Notes: generated from the sequence alone by a model not told the origin. 64,000 nt of DNA from Croceivirga sp. (GCA_028284665.1 JANQRG010000021.1:1-64000), one strand, 5' to 3'. Positions 17,705 through 27,737 are shown, numbered from the stretch's first letter. Translations and numbers: made by a program.

Positions 17705-18463
17705 TCAATAATCAATGTTGGCTACGATGTTTTGCACTGTGGGGGTATCATTTCCTCCACTGGGTTCGATGGTGATGTAACCAATAGCATTATCCCCATA
17801 AGGCAATGCCAACAATTTCTCTTTATTTTCGAACTGTCGAATTACCCCAAGATTTACTAACTCGCCGTTTACCTCTGCCCACATTTGATAGCATTGATCT
17901 TCGGGCAATTGTGGAAGGTTACTCACATTAATGTAGGATAACTTCTTTACCGGATTAACGTAGGCCACCGCTTTTAACTCCTTAGCCTTTTTGTTCCCCA
18001 TGACCCTGTATTTTCTGGTATTAGGGTTGTTTAAAACAATATATTGATTTCTAAGGTCCTCCAATTGCACTTTCATATCCATCTCCAGGTCTTTGATCTT
18101 ATTGCTAACCAAGACGTTTTCTTCCTGAAGACTTTTATTTTGATTGTAAAAGAAGAAGGCTGATCCTGCAAAAATAAAAGCAACGATACTCGCCGCTACA
18201 GCGTATTTGTAGAAGCGATTTCCAGTTCTGCGTTCTAACCGGATTTTGTAAAGGATCTTTTCTTTTAATCCTTCCGGGGCTTTTAAGGCGTGTAACTTGG
18301 CAAATGCCTCCAGATTTTCCTGGAGTTCGCTATAGGCTTCACGCACTTCAGGGTACATGGCTATATATCGCTCCACCCTGTTGGCTTCCTCAACAGAGGT
18401 ATCTCCGAGAAGATACTTTTCAAGGACATCACTATCTAGAAATATGCGTATTTTTTCTTTCAT
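17705..18463 (-). CDS. Anti-sigma factor, RskA-like
   Basis: This 252-residue single-pass membrane protein has a cytoplasmic N-terminal anti-sigma segment (FLDSDVLEKYLLGDTSVEEA, residues ~8-60), a membrane helix at ~86-106, a short coiled coil, and a C-terminal RskA-type domain (QLPEDQCYQMWAEVNGELVNLG). It should hold the cognate ECF sigma factor at the membrane until a periplasmic signal releases it. Its start overlaps the sigma gene stop by 4 bp. The zinc-binding HxxxCxxC motif of ZAS-type anti-sigmas is absent, as is usual for the RskA class. Confidence 0.88.
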   Translation of the reverse strand: MKEKIRIFLDSDVLEKYLLGDTSVEEANRVERYIAMYPEVREAYSELQENLEAFAKLHALKAPEGLKEKILYKIRLERRTGNRFYKYAVAASIVAFIFAGSAFFFYNQNKSLQEENVLVSNKIKDLEMDMKVQLEDLRNQYIVLNNPNTRKYRVMGNKKAKELKAVAYVNPVKKLSYINVSNLPQLPEDQCYQMWAEVNGELVNLGVIRQFENKEKLLALPYGDNAIGYITIEPSGGNDTPTVQNIVANIDY

Positions 18464-19023
18464 ACCATTATATTTAGAAGGATCATCACTACCACGTTAC
18501 CGTAAATTTTTCGCATTTCCCTGAGGCCAATCTTAAGTCTGGATTTTATTGTTCCCAAAGGAATATCCAATTCTTCACTGGCCTCTTGCTGTGTCATTCC
18601 CTCAAAAAAAAGCGCCTCAAGCACTATCCGGTATTTGCGTTCTATTTTTTCAAGGTTCTCTTTCACGTCGAGAAACTCCGGTTTTATGGAGTGTTCACCA
18701 AGATTATATACGTCAGAAACGTCTATTTGGATCTCTTTGTCGGTTTTTGTTTGTGCACTACGCAGTTTATCTATTGCCGTATTACGTGTTATACGAAATA
18801 ACCAGGTAAACAATTTGGCCTTGGTAGCATCATAGGAGTCCGATTTTCTCCAGATCTTTACAAAACTCTCCTGCACCACATCTTGTGCTAAATCCTCGTC
18901 CTTAACCACTTTATAGGCAACCCCATATAAGGTATCGGCATAATTATCATATAACAGTGAGATTGCTTTTTCGTCCCGTTCCTGTAAAAGTTCAACAATA
19001 TGTCTTTCGAGTAGTGTGCTCAT
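18460..19023 (-). CDS. ECF RNA polymerase sigma factor (SigK-like)
   Basis: This 187-residue factor has region 2 (ISLLYDNYADTLYGVAYKVV, EDLAQDVVQESFVKIWRKS, LFTWLFRITRNTAIDKLR) and region 4 (RKYRIVLEALFFEGMTQQEA, ELDIPLGTIKSRLKIGLREM). Gene order and the 4-bp overlap identify the downstream RskA-like protein as its anti-sigma factor. The pair probably controls a cell-envelope or oxidative stress regulon. The target promoter is not known. No typical -33/-7 promoter was found in its 5' region. Confidence 0.9.
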   Translation of the reverse strand: MSTLLERHIVELLQERDEKAISLLYDNYADTLYGVAYKVVKDEDLAQDVVQESFVKIWRKSDSYDATKAKLFTWLFRITRNTAIDKLRSAQTKTDKEIQIDVSDVYNLGEHSIKPEFLDVKENLEKIERKYRIVLEALFFEGMTQQEASEELDIPLGTIKSRLKIGLREMRKIYGNVVVMILLNIMV

Positions 19024-19184
19024 ATAGGTTAACTATGGGTAATGATAGGGGAAAAATCCAAACCGGCAGTTTCATCGTATATACAATAACGCTAAAGTAT
19101 AAAATTGATTATTATGGCGTTGTTTAGATGTACAACTTAAGAAGATAAATTACGATATATAAGTTTTGGTTAGTTTGGTTTGGT

Positions 19185-19219
19185 ATAACCCCGGTTCGCG
19201 CTCTAGTGGCCGGGGTTAT
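19185..19219. terminator. Strong hairpin overlapping the murB stop
   Basis: ATAACCCCGG / CCGGGGTTAT is a perfect 10-bp stem with a 15-base loop, and it overlaps the murB stop codon at 19216-19218. There is no T-run after it on the minus strand (the murB direction), and only a short T-rich stretch on the plus strand. It may act as a terminator or a 3'-end stabiliser. Confidence 0.5.
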
Positions 19220-20232
19220 TTTATGATGTTTACTTCAGGAGCTATTGCGATGCCAAATTTGGCCTTCACTGCTTTTTGGATTTCGGTAGCCAGGTTCAAA
19301 ACTTCCTCCCCGGTAGCGGTTCCATAGTTTACAAGCACAAGCGCTTGTTTGTCATGTACTCCGGCATCCCCCTGGCGTTTTCCTTTAAAACCACACTGTT
19401 CTATAAGCCAACCTGCGGGTATTTTGAAAAGATTTTCTCCCATATCATAAAATGGAACCTGGGGATATTTTTTCTGTATTCCTTCAAAAACTTTTTTGGT
19501 AACCACAGGATTTTTAAAAAAGCTCCCGCTGTTTCCAACCGTTTCAGGATCAGGAAGTTTTCTTTTTCGTATCGCAATAACGGCCTCGGAGATATCCTGG
19601 ATCGTAGGGGAGATGACCCCCATTTCTTTAAGTTGCGCTTCAATGGCCCCGTAGAACGTACGGAGGCTATGATTTTTCTTAGTAAGTCGGATACGTATTG
19701 ATGTAATGATATATTTTCCCTTTGCTTCATTCTTGAAAATAGAATCCCTGTAACCAAATTGACAGTCTTCCCTGGAAAAATCCACCAGTTCCTGATTTTC
19801 AACATGCATTGCTTCACAGCCAACAAAAACATCTTGCAATTCCACCCCATAGGCACCAATATTCTGTATCGGAGCGGTGCCTACGTTTCCGGGGATCAGG
19901 GAAAGATTTTCAAGACCTCCGTAATCCCGGGCCAGTGTCCAAAGTACCAATTCATGCCAATTTTCACCGGCCATCACCTTTAACACAATGGTATCATCCT
20001 CCTCGTCATAGACTGAAATACCTTTCAGGTTAAGATGAACTACCAGAGCCTCAATATCTTTTGTGAGGAGGATATTACTTCCCCCACCAAGGATAAGGCG
20101 ATTGGGGAATGCGGAGAGTTGAAGCACCTTTTGTAGTTGTAACAAACCGGTTACTTCTACAAAGTGTTTGGCCCTGGCCGCTATACCAAAGGTGTTATAC
20201 GCCTTTAGCGATATGTTTTCAAGAATTTTCAC
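19216..20232 (-). CDS. murB: UDP-N-acetylenolpyruvoylglucosamine reductase
   Basis: This 338-residue cytoplasmic flavoenzyme reduces UDP-GlcNAc-enolpyruvate to UDP-MurNAc with NADPH for peptidoglycan synthesis. The FAD motif LILGGGSNILLT lies at ~46-57, followed by GLENLSLIPGNVGTAPIQNIGAYG. The catalytic Ser is in GNSGSFFKNP (~232-241) and the final Glu in APEVNII. The length and the YRDSIFK motif indicate the type I (E. coli-like) enzyme. It overlaps the upstream aminotransferase gene by 4 bp. Confidence 0.96.
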   Translation of the reverse strand: MKILENISLKAYNTFGIAARAKHFVEVTGLLQLQKVLQLSAFPNRLILGGGSNILLTKDIEALVVHLNLKGISVYDEEDDTIVLKVMAGENWHELVLWTLARDYGGLENLSLIPGNVGTAPIQNIGAYGVELQDVFVGCEAMHVENQELVDFSREDCQFGYRDSIFKNEAKGKYIITSIRIRLTKKNHSLRTFYGAIEAQLKEMGVISPTIQDISEAVIAIRKRKLPDPETVGNSGSFFKNPVVTKKVFEGIQKKYPQVPFYDMGENLFKIPAGWLIEQCGFKGKRQGDAGVHDKQALVLVNYGTATGEEVLNLATEIQKAVKAKFGIAIAPEVNIIK

Positions 20233-21422
20233 GCTCCGGAATACTGTAGAAGGCCCGCTCTAAGAATCGCTACAGCTCTCTTGAGCACCGACTTCTCGAG
20301 TACGTAGGCGATTCTGATCTGACGTTTTCCATGTTCCGGTGAAGCGTAAAATCCAGCTCCGGGAGCCACCATCACGGTTTCTCCGTCCACCTCAAAGTGT
20401 TCCAGAAGCCATTGTGCAAAATGGTCCGCATCTTCTACAGGAAGTTCGGCAACACAGTAAAAGGCTCCACTGGGACGTGCTATTTTGATCCCTTTAATCT
20501 TTTCCAACTCTGCCACCAAAAGATCCCGTCTGGAGACATATTCTTCAATCACTTCTTCAAAATAGCTCTGCGGGGTATCCAGGGCGGCTTCACTGGCAAT
20601 CTGTGCGAGGGTAGGAGGGGAAAGCCTGGCTTGGGCAAATTTGATTACCGTAGCGATCACATCGGCATTTTTTGAAATCACACAGCCAATCCTTGCACCG
20701 CACATGCTGTAGCGTTTGGAAACAGAGTCTATCACAATGGCATGTTCCTCCAGGCCGGGCTCACGTAAAATGGAATGATGCGTTTTTCCGTCATAGGTAA
20801 ATTCCCGATAAACTTCGTCCGCAATCAGGAAAAGGTCATTTTTTTTAACCAGATCTGCCAACTGCTGAATCTCCTCATGGGTATACAGATACCCGGTGGG
20901 ATTACCGGGATTACAGATAAGGATGGCTTTTGTTTTTTCAGTGATCTTTTTGTCAAATTCCGTAATGGGAGGTAAAGCAAAATTGGTCGCTATTGACGAT
21001 ATTATCGGTACTACGGTAACACCGTTGGCAACGGCAAAACCATTGTAGTTGGCATAGAAAGGTTCGGGGATAAGAATCTCATCACCGGCATCCAGCAGCG
21101 TGCCCATAACAAAAGACAATGCCTCTGACCCCCCCGTGGTCACTACGATATCATCCGAGGAAACTGAAATATCATGATTGCTGTAATACCGTGAAATCTT
21201 AACCCGATAGGCCTCAGAACCTTCAGTACGGCTGTACGCCAGGACTTCTATTTCAGCATTTCTAACTGCATCCAGGGCTAGCTTTGGGGTTTTGATATCC
21301 GGTTGTCCGATATTCAGATGGATCACATTTATCCCCCTTTTTTTGGCTCCTTCAGCATAGGGGACTAACTTCCGGATAGGAGAAGGCGGCATTTTGTTGC
21401 CCTTGGACGAAATCTTTGGCAT
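20229..21422 (-). CDS. Class I/II PLP-dependent aminotransferase (aspartate aminotransferase-like)
   Basis: This 397-residue fold-type I PLP enzyme has HLNIGQPDIKTP near the N-terminus, ICNPGNPTGYLYT for substrate and PLP contacts, LIADEVYREF with the Asp that pairs with the PLP pyridine nitrogen, and the Schiff-base lysine in SVSKRYSMCGARIG (~236). It most likely exchanges amino groups between aspartate or an aromatic/neutral amino acid and 2-oxoglutarate. Substrate specificity is not readable. It is translationally coupled to murB (ATGA overlap), which could supply amino acids for the wall, but that link is speculative. Confidence 0.88.
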   Translation of the reverse strand: MPKISSKGNKMPPSPIRKLVPYAEGAKKRGINVIHLNIGQPDIKTPKLALDAVRNAEIEVLAYSRTEGSEAYRVKISRYYSNHDISVSSDDIVVTTGGSEALSFVMGTLLDAGDEILIPEPFYANYNGFAVANGVTVVPIISSIATNFALPPITEFDKKITEKTKAILICNPGNPTGYLYTHEEIQQLADLVKKNDLFLIADEVYREFTYDGKTHHSILREPGLEEHAIVIDSVSKRYSMCGARIGCVISKNADVIATVIKFAQARLSPPTLAQIASEAALDTPQSYFEEVIEEYVSRRDLLVAELEKIKGIKIARPSGAFYCVAELPVEDADHFAQWLLEHFEVDGETVMVAPGAGFYASPEHGKRQIRIAYVLEKSVLKRAVAILRAGLLQYSGA

Positions 21423-21565
21423 GCGTTCAAACTTTTGGCAAAAATGGTGAAACCTGAGTAAGAAAACAACCTTGAAGATCGCAAAGCATTCACCAATGCT
21501 ATGTTAAATTACTGCTCTTCAAAAGAATTATTTCCTATATTTAAGTAAATAAGATACTGGTTTTT

Positions 21566-22921
21566 ATGCAGTTGAAATGGAGAAATACCTATTTGACCCT
21601 TTTTTTGTTAGCGTTCTGTGCAACAGGTTTTGCGCAGCATTTTCACATTCCCAACACAAAAAAGTTCGAAAAGGTCCCTTTTGAACTGATAAACAATCTG
21701 ATGGTGGTCCCGGTAGAATTAAATGGCGCCAAGCTTAAATTTATATTGGATACCGGGGTGAGCAGCGCTATTCTATTCAATCTTACCAACCAGGATTCGG
21801 TTCAGATCAATAATGTTTCTAAAATCGCGTTGCGCGGCCTTGGAGAAGGAGAGCCCATACAGGCCTTAAAATCTGTGCATAATACGTTTAAACTGGGAAC
21901 TGCCACCTGTTTTGACCAATCTTTATATGTAATACTGGACAAAGACCTTAATTTCTCCACCTCTTTGGGAATGCCTGTGCACGGCATTATCGGCTACGAT
22001 GTTTTCCGGGATTTTGTGGTAGAGGTGAATTATATGAAACAACATCTGAAGTTGCACCCCCCGGAAAACTATAGATACAAGTTAAAGAAAAGGGCAGAAA
22101 CGATTCCACTGACAATAATTAACAAGAAAATCTATGTGGATGCCGCAGTAACGAAGGAAGATGATACAGAAGTACCTGTTAAGCTATTGGTGGATACGGG
22201 AAGTAGCGATGCGCTGTGGTTATTTCATAATCCCGAAAAAGGACTGGAGATACCCCAACAGAATTATGAGGATTTTTTGGGCAAAGGGTTAAATGGGAAT
22301 ATTTTTGGCAAACGTACCAAATTAAAGGGGATGCGAATTGGGAGCTTCCATTTTGATGAAGCTAAGGTGGCCTTCCCCTATGAGGAGTCCGTTAGTGCAA
22401 TAAAGGATTTGGGGAATAGAAATGGCAGTGTGGGTGGCGAAGTGCTAAAACGCTTTAATATCATATTTAACTACACCCACAATAAAATAACCCTGGTTAA
22501 GAATGCCAATTATGGAATGCCTTTTCAATATAATCTTGCCGGCTTGGATCTACAGCATAATGGACTACGGTATATTGCTGAAAAGATCACAGATTCCTGG
22601 GGTATGGTCAAGAAACCGGAAAATGAAACTTTCGGCAATGTGCAAATACTATTAGAAAATACCACAAGGTTGAGTTTGGTGCCTGAGATAGTGGTGTCTG
22701 GTATTCGTGCCGGAAGCCCGGCTGCTAATGCAGGGCTTAAGGAAGGGGATGTAATATTGGCTGTAAACGGAAAAAGGATCCACAAATACAAGCTCCAGGA
22801 AATCCTACAAATGCTCAATGAACGCGAAGGGAAGCGCGTACGTGTCTTGATAGAGCGTTATGACAGGGATTTGCTCTTTTCCTTCGTCTTGAAAGATCTG
22901 TTTGAAACGAAAAAGCCCTGA
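21566..22921 (+). CDS. Retropepsin-like aspartyl protease with C-terminal PDZ domain
   Basis: This 451-residue secreted protein has a signal peptide ending near residue 23 (CATGFAQ). Two aspartyl-protease half-domains carry the catalytic motifs LDTGVSSA (Asp62) and VDTGSSDA (Asp~210), each followed by hydrophobic-hydrophobic-Gly elements (GIIGYDVF, GGEVLKRF). A PDZ domain lies at ~375-435 (GIRAGSPAANAGLKEGDVIL). This double-DTG plus PDZ arrangement is frequent in Bacteroidota, and the substrates are unknown. A -7-like TATATTTA at 21536-21543 lies 22 bp before the ATG. A bidirectional hairpin overlaps the stop codon. Confidence 0.88.
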   Translation: MQLKWRNTYLTLFLLAFCATGFAQHFHIPNTKKFEKVPFELINNLMVVPVELNGAKLKFILDTGVSSAILFNLTNQDSVQINNVSKIALRGLGEGEPIQALKSVHNTFKLGTATCFDQSLYVILDKDLNFSTSLGMPVHGIIGYDVFRDFVVEVNYMKQHLKLHPPENYRYKLKKRAETIPLTIINKKIYVDAAVTKEDDTEVPVKLLVDTGSSDALWLFHNPEKGLEIPQQNYEDFLGKGLNGNIFGKRTKLKGMRIGSFHFDEAKVAFPYEESVSAIKDLGNRNGSVGGEVLKRFNIIFNYTHNKITLVKNANYGMPFQYNLAGLDLQHNGLRYIAEKITDSWGMVKKPENETFGNVQILLENTTRLSLVPEIVVSGIRAGSPAANAGLKEGDVILAVNGKRIHKYKLQEILQMLNEREGKRVRVLIERYDRDLLFSFVLKDLFETKKP

Positions 22922-22939
22922 AGTAACTTCAAGGCTTTC
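22911..22939. terminator. Bidirectional terminator between protease and DUF1573 genes
   Basis: AAAGCC-CT-GAAG / CTTC-AA-GGCTTT (22912-22923 and 22927-22938) forms a stem with one mismatch and the loop TAA. A T-rich tail follows on the plus strand, and GGGCTTTTTCG on the minus strand. It overlaps the plus-strand stop codon and can serve both convergent genes. Confidence 0.75.
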
Positions 22940-22960
22940 CTTTATTAAAATACTTTTTTG

Positions 22961-23347
22961 CTACTTTGAATCTTCTGACAGTACCGTTCCTTTTATTTTA
23001 AGGACTTTGGTAGGAGTCGCTGCATTTGAAGTAACGGTTATAGCCTTTCGGATAGGTCCTACTCGGTTGGTATCGTATTTCACTTGTATTTCTCCTGTCT
23101 TTCCCGGTAAAATAGGAGCATCGGGCTTTTTAGGTATTGTGCAACCACAGCTCGACTTCACATCACTAATAACCAAAGGAGCATCACCTGTGTTGGTAAA
23201 TTCGAAGACGCGAACACCGTCACTGCCTTTAGCGATCTCTCCATAGTCTATAGTCTCGCTCTTAAATTCGATCTTGGCGCTTTTGTCCTGAGCTCTAACG
23301 GTTAAGGCCAAAAGTCCTACAAACAATAATACTATTCCTCTTTTCAT
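22961..23347 (-). CDS. DUF1573 secreted protein
   Basis: This protein of ~128 residues has a signal peptide (MKRGIVLLFVGLLALTVRAQ) and one DUF1573 (ASPM/SPD-2/Hydin-like Ig) domain. The domain is recognised by ETIDYGEIAKGSDGVRVFEF, then TNTGDAPLVISDVKSSCGCT and PGKTGEIQVKYDT. The conserved SCGCT is complete. The function is unknown; the domain is very common in Bacteroidota envelopes. The start was placed at 23347 because a longer frame to 23371 begins inside the -7 box of a near-perfect promoter. Confidence 0.88.
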   Translation of the reverse strand: MKRGIVLLFVGLLALTVRAQDKSAKIEFKSETIDYGEIAKGSDGVRVFEFTNTGDAPLVISDVKSSCGCTIPKKPDAPILPGKTGEIQVKYDTNRVGPIRKAITVTSNAATPTKVLKIKGTVLSEDSK

Positions 23348-23368
23348 TTTTTTAGTTTTGGGTGAATT

Positions 23369-23399
23369 CAAAAGTAGGTGTTTTCAACCTTCCTCCAAA
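23369..23399 (-). promoter_or_regulatory. Consensus Bacteroidota promoter for the DUF1573 gene
   Basis: On the minus strand TTTG (23399-23396), a 19-bp spacer and TACTTTTG (23376-23369) match TTTG-N19-TAnnTTTG exactly. Transcription would start near 23361, about 14 nt before the ATG at 23347. Confidence 0.75.
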
Positions 23400-23404
23400 A
23401 TTCT

Positions 23405-23434
23405 TTTGTTATCTTATAACGATGTTTATTTTTG
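23405..23434 (+). promoter_or_regulatory. Promoter for valS
   Basis: TTTG (23405-23408), an 18-bp spacer and TATTTTTG (23427-23434) match the Bacteroidota consensus with a one-base shorter spacer. The box lies 105 bp before the chosen valS ATG, leaving a leader of ~95 nt. Its -33 element is 5 bp from that of the divergent DUF1573 promoter. Confidence 0.6.
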
Positions 23435-23538
23435 TTTCGTATTTAGCGGATTGGTTATACGTGAAAGCTTAACATACACGGTCGATAGCTTTCTACACGC
23501 AGCCAATCCCTTCTTATTTGACAAAAACTGTACCGCAA

Positions 23539-26169
23539 ATGGAAATTCCATCCAAATATATGCCCCGGGAAGTAGAGGAAAAATGGTATGCGTACTGGGA
23601 GGAGAACGGGTATTTTACATCAGTTCCGGATGATCGCGAACCCTACACCATTGTAATTCCACCACCTAACGTAACCGGAGTATTGCATATGGGACATATG
23701 CTAAATAATACACTCCAGGATGTTTTAATCCGAAAGGCGCGGTTAGAGGGTAAAAATGCGTGTTGGGTGCCCGGGATGGACCATGCTTCCATTGCTACAG
23801 AAGCCAAAGTGGTAGCAAAACTAAAGGAAGAAGGTATTTCCAAATCCGAATTGAGTAGAGAAGCCTTTTTAAAACGCGCCTGGGAATGGACCGATGAATA
23901 TGGGGGAGTTATTCTTAAACAACTCCGAAAACTAGGATGTTCATGTGATTGGAAGCGAACAAAGTTTACCATGGATGACGATATGTCAGCTTCCGTGATC
24001 CATGTTTTCGTAGAATTATACAATAAAGGACAGATTTACCGGGGATATCGGATGGTGAACTGGGACCCTCAGGCAAAAACGACACTTTCAGATGAAGAAG
24101 TAGTGTATGAAGAGCAGCAGGGACTGCTCTATTATCTTGCTTATCCTATTGAGGGATCTGATGAAAGGGTGACTATTGCTACTACCCGTCCGGAGACTAT
24201 TTTAGGAGATACGGCTATCTGTATCAATCCTAATGATGAGAGATATCACCATTTGAGAGGTAAAAATGCAATGCTCCCTATAGCTAACCGACGAATTCCA
24301 ATTATAGAAGATGAATATGTAGATATGGAATTTGGGACGGGATGTTTGAAAGTAACCCCTGCCCACGATGAAAATGATAAGGAAATAGGAGACCGTCATA
24401 ACCTGGAGATCATTGATATTTTTAATGACAATGCTACCTTGAATTCCTATGGCTTGCATTATGAAGGAAAGGATCGTTTTGTTGTACGTAAGGAGATTGC
24501 CAAGGAGTTGGAAGACCAGGGCTTTTTGGTGAAGACAGAACCGTATACCAACAATGTAGGTACTTCAGAACGGACCAAAGCAGTTATTGAGCCAAAGCTT
24601 TCGGATCAATGGTTTTTGAAGATGGAAGACCTGGCCAAACCCGCATTGGATGCCGTGTTGCAATCCGGTGAGGTAAAACTCTTTCCAAAAAAGTTTGAGA
24701 ATATCTACAGGCGCTGGATGGAAAATATCCGGGATTGGAACATATCGCGTCAACTGTGGTGGGGTCAGCAAATCCCTGCCTATTACTTCGGAGATGGGAA
24801 AGAAGACTTTGTGGTTGCTAAAAGTAGGGAAGAAGCGTTAGGGCTTGCTAAAGAACGGACCAAAAATGAACAACTAACCGAAGAAGAGCTTAAACAAGAC
24901 CCCGATGTGTTGGATACCTGGTTTTCTTCATGGTTATGGCCCATAAGTGTATTTAATGGGATCATGGCTCCTGATAACCCCGAAATCAAGTATTACTATC
25001 CTACAAACGACTTAGTAACCGCTCCGGACATTCTTTTCTTTTGGGTCGCCAGAATGATTGTAGCCGGATATGAATTTAAAGGAGAACGGCCCTTTGAAAA
25101 TGTGTACCTGACCGGTTTGGTACGGGACAAACAAGGACGCAAAATGTCCAAACAACTCGGAAATTCGCCTGACGCTCTAAAATTGATTGAAAACTATGGT
25201 GCCGATGGGGTAAGGGTAGGATTGTTGTTAAGTTCAGCTGCGGGAAACGATTTGTTATTTGATGAATCCCTATGTCAGCAAGGCGCCAATTTTGCCAATA
25301 AAATATGGAATGCTTTTCGATTGGTGAAAGGCTGGGAAGTAGCGGACCTAGATCAGCCACAAGCCTCCAAAATTGGTGTCGACTGGTACAAGGCGCGTTA
25401 CCAACAGGTTTTGGCAGAAATTGAAAGCTATCTTGAAAAATACCGTATTTCGGATGCCTTGATGGCCATTTACAAACTGGTTTGGGACGATTTTTGTTCC
25501 TGGCTGCTTGAAGTTGTAAAACCCGATTATCAACAGCCCATCGACCGGACCACTTTTGAGACAGTAATCCAGTTATTCGAGGAGAATCTAAAACTACTGC
25601 ATCCCTTTATGCCTTTCCTTACAGAAGAGATTTGGCATCGTATTGCAGAGCGCAGCTCAAAAGAAGCACTGTGTATTGCGGATTGGCCGAATATGTCCGA
25701 TTTTGATAATAAAGTAATTGCTGAGTTCGAATTCGCGGCTGAAGTGATTTCCGGTATCCGTACTATACGTAAGGAAAAAAATATTCCTAATAAAGATCCT
25801 TTACAGCTGATGGAATTGAGTAGTGAAACTTCAATTTCTTCCATGGACGCCGTTATCAGGAAACTTGGAAATATTGATGAAATCGAAACCGTTGATAATC
25901 CAGTAGATGGAGCCTTGGGTTTTCGAGTGAAGAGCAATGAATATTTTATTCCCATCTCCGGGGCGATTGATGTTGCTGCGGAAATCAAAAAGATCCATGA
26001 AGAGCTCAATTATACTCGGGGGTTCTTAAACACCGTAGAAAAGAAATTGTCCAATGAGCGGTTTGTCAATAACGCACCCCCTCAGGTAGTAGATTTGGAA
26101 CGTAAAAAAGCCACAGATGCTAAGGCTAAAATAGAGACTTTAGAGAAGAGTCTAGCATCTTTGGAGTAA
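23539..26169 (+). CDS. valS: Valine--tRNA ligase
   Basis: This 876-residue class Ia aminoacyl-tRNA synthetase attaches valine to tRNA-Val and edits threonine. The HIGH box is [14 protein letters not shown] (HMGH at 50-53). The editing domain carries [13 protein letters not shown], the tRNA/zinc-less body includes [15 protein letters not shown], and the KMSKS box reads KMSKQ at 535-539. The C-terminal ~65 residues are the ValS coiled coil that binds tRNA. An upstream in-frame TTG at 23518 is possible, but the ATG at 23539 fits the family start. It is probably monocistronic. Confidence 0.97.
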   Translation: MEIPSKYMPREVEEKWYAYWEENGYFTSVPDDREPYTIVIPPPNVTGVLHMGHMLNNTLQDVLIRKARLEGKNACWVPGMDHASIATEAKVVAKLKEEGISKSELSREAFLKRAWEWTDEYGGVILKQLRKLGCSCDWKRTKFTMDDDMSASVIHVFVELYNKGQIYRGYRMVNWDPQAKTTLSDEEVVYEEQQGLLYYLAYPIEGSDERVTIATTRPETILGDTAICINPNDERYHHLRGKNAMLPIANRRIPIIEDEYVDMEFGTGCLKVTPAHDENDKEIGDRHNLEIIDIFNDNATLNSYGLHYEGKDRFVVRKEIAKELEDQGFLVKTEPYTNNVGTSERTKAVIEPKLSDQWFLKMEDLAKPALDAVLQSGEVKLFPKKFENIYRRWMENIRDWNISRQLWWGQQIPAYYFGDGKEDFVVAKSREEALGLAKERTKNEQLTEEELKQDPDVLDTWFSSWLWPISVFNGIMAPDNPEIKYYYPTNDLVTAPDILFFWVARMIVAGYEFKGERPFENVYLTGLVRDKQGRKMSKQLGNSPDALKLIENYGADGVRVGLLLSSAAGNDLLFDESLCQQGANFANKIWNAFRLVKGWEVADLDQPQASKIGVDWYKARYQQVLAEIESYLEKYRISDALMAIYKLVWDDFCSWLLEVVKPDYQQPIDRTTFETVIQLFEENLKLLHPFMPFLTEEIWHRIAERSSKEALCIADWPNMSDFDNKVIAEFEFAAEVISGIRTIRKEKNIPNKDPLQLMELSSETSISSMDAVIRKLGNIDEIETVDNPVDGALGFRVKSNEYFIPISGAIDVAAEIKKIHEELNYTRGFLNTVEKKLSNERFVNNAPPQVVDLERKKATDAKAKIETLEKSLASLE

Positions 26170-26312
26170 CAGCTAGGGCTTTTTTAGTTACAAAACAACT
26201 CATTTAGTTCCTACCGTAATAGAGGAGCAATAGTTAGACAACTTTTCTCAAAAAAAAACGACAATCTCCTTAGGGTTGGTCTGCTTTTTGGTGGTATTGG
26301 ATAAAAGAACCT

Positions 26313-26738
26313 ATGAAAAAACTGAACAGGGGAGGGGCGCTACTTGTATTTCTGCTTAGCCATGGCATGTTCACTGGATGTGACCCCGTGGGTTGCCTGG
26401 AGGTTGAAATTCAAAATAACACGGATCAGGGCTTAATCATTAATTGGTATTCAGGCGTGGAAACATTGAATAGGTCAGAAAGTATTAGCCAGGGGGAAAA
26501 AGCACTAATTGAGGAAGATTCCTACTGTGAGGTTGCCGGGATGCCTACGGAATTGGACTACGAGGTAGTATATGATTCGATCACCTTGGTTTCCATACAA
26601 AATGAAGTTTTAAAGACCTGGCTACCGGAATCGGAATCAAAAAATATTTACGATACTGTCAATGACTGGCAATTACGAAGTACCGGAAAAGAGGATTCGG
26701 CGATTCTGTTTGTGATTGAGGAATCCGATTTAGAATAA
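26313..26738 (+). CDS. Putative lipoprotein of unknown function
   Basis: This 141-residue protein has a basic N-terminus, a hydrophobic stretch and a lipobox-like MFTGC with Cys at ~23, so membrane lipidation is likely. The mature part is acidic with extra cysteines (GCLEVEIQNNTDQG, SYCEVAG). The opening strand resembles the start of a beta-sandwich, but no family was recognised. It stands between valS and the hydrolase gene with gaps of 143 and 114 bp, and may be transcribed alone. Confidence 0.7.
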   Translation: MKKLNRGGALLVFLLSHGMFTGCDPVGCLEVEIQNNTDQGLIINWYSGVETLNRSESISQGEKALIEEDSYCEVAGMPTELDYEVVYDSITLVSIQNEVLKTWLPESESKNIYDTVNDWQLRSTGKEDSAILFVIEESDLE

Positions 26739-26852
26739 GCCCCAAGCAGTATTCTGACCAATGAACTACACTTTTCAAATACGATTTATATAATCCTGTA
26801 ATTCGTAGCACAAATAATGGTATTTTTAAGGGATTGGTTAATTTCCTTAGAT

Positions 26853-27737
26853 ATGAAAAAACTGCGAAAATCGGATATCAGGCAAGAAGTATTTGACCTT
26901 TACGATGCTTATGCTCATAACAAATTGCAAAGGCGTGAATTTATAGAAAAACTTTCTGTTTATGCAGTTGGGGGAATAACCGTGGCTTCCTTATTAAGTT
27001 TTATACTGCCCAATTACAAGGACACGCTTTTGGTAGCTCCCGATGATCCCGGGTTGGATAGCTCATATATCACCTACACTTCCGAAAAAGGAGGGGGTGA
27101 GATCAAAGGACTGCTTTCCAAACCCAAACAGTTTGAAGGTACCCTGGGTGGGATTGTTGTAGTTCATGAAAACAGGGGGCTTAATCCGTATATCGAAGAT
27201 ACCGCGCGAAGGGCCGCCCTTGCCGGATTTATCACCCTGGCTCCTGATGCGCTTTCACCTTTAGGCGGTTACCCCGGAAATGACGACGAAGGTAGGGCTA
27301 TGCAACGCAAACGGGATCGATACGAAATGTTGGAAGACTTTATTGCCGCTTTCGACTACTTGAAGCATCATGAGGACTGTTCGGGAAAAATTGGGGTGGT
27401 TGGATTCTGTTTTGGAGGCTGGATCTCCAATATGATGGCGGTGAAAGTCTCTGATTTAGCGGCTGCAGTTCCCTTTTATGGGGGACAACCCAAAGAAGAT
27501 ATCGATAAGATAACAGCACCCCTACTTCTTCAGTTTGCCAGCTTGGACGAAAGGGTAAATGCAGGATGGCCGGAGTATGAGAAGGCACTCAAAGAACATG
27601 GAAAAGAATATCAGGCGTTTTTTTATCCGGATGTAAATCACGGTTTTCACAATACTTCAACGCCTAGATATGACAAGGATGCCGCAGAACTGGCATGGCA
27701 AAGAACAATGGATTTCTTTAAAAAACATTTGAGATAG
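26853..27737 (+). CDS. Dienelactone hydrolase family protein
   Basis: This 294-residue alpha/beta hydrolase has an N-terminal helical extension with one hydrophobic segment (VYAVGGITVASLLSFILP, ~35-55). That segment suggests a membrane anchor or an atypical export signal. The DLH catalytic features are the nucleophile Cys in VGFCFGGW (~189), the Glu in VVVHENRGLNPYIE, Asp in SLDERVN, and His in DVNHGFHN. The enzyme class hydrolyses dienelactones, but many members act on other esters. An upstream ATG at 26817 would add 12 residues; I favour ATG 26853. It is 62 bp upstream of the GH109-like gene and may share its transcript. Confidence 0.85.
   Translation: MKKLRKSDIRQEVFDLYDAYAHNKLQRREFIEKLSVYAVGGITVASLLSFILPNYKDTLLVAPDDPGLDSSYITYTSEKGGGEIKGLLSKPKQFEGTLGGIVVVHENRGLNPYIEDTARRAALAGFITLAPDALSPLGGYPGNDDEGRAMQRKRDRYEMLEDFIAAFDYLKHHEDCSGKIGVVGFCFGGWISNMMAVKVSDLAAAVPFYGGQPKEDIDKITAPLLLQFASLDERVNAGWPEYEKALKEHGKEYQAFFYPDVNHGFHNTSTPRYDKDAAELAWQRTMDFFKKHLR

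Noticed and set aside
19276..19701. 141-codon plus-strand frame opposite murB
   Set aside because: Conserved murB motifs occupy the other strand and the frame has no recognisable content.
25530..26009. 159-codon minus-strand frame opposite valS
   Set aside because: It lies wholly within valS and is Ser/Ile-rich with no domain or start context.
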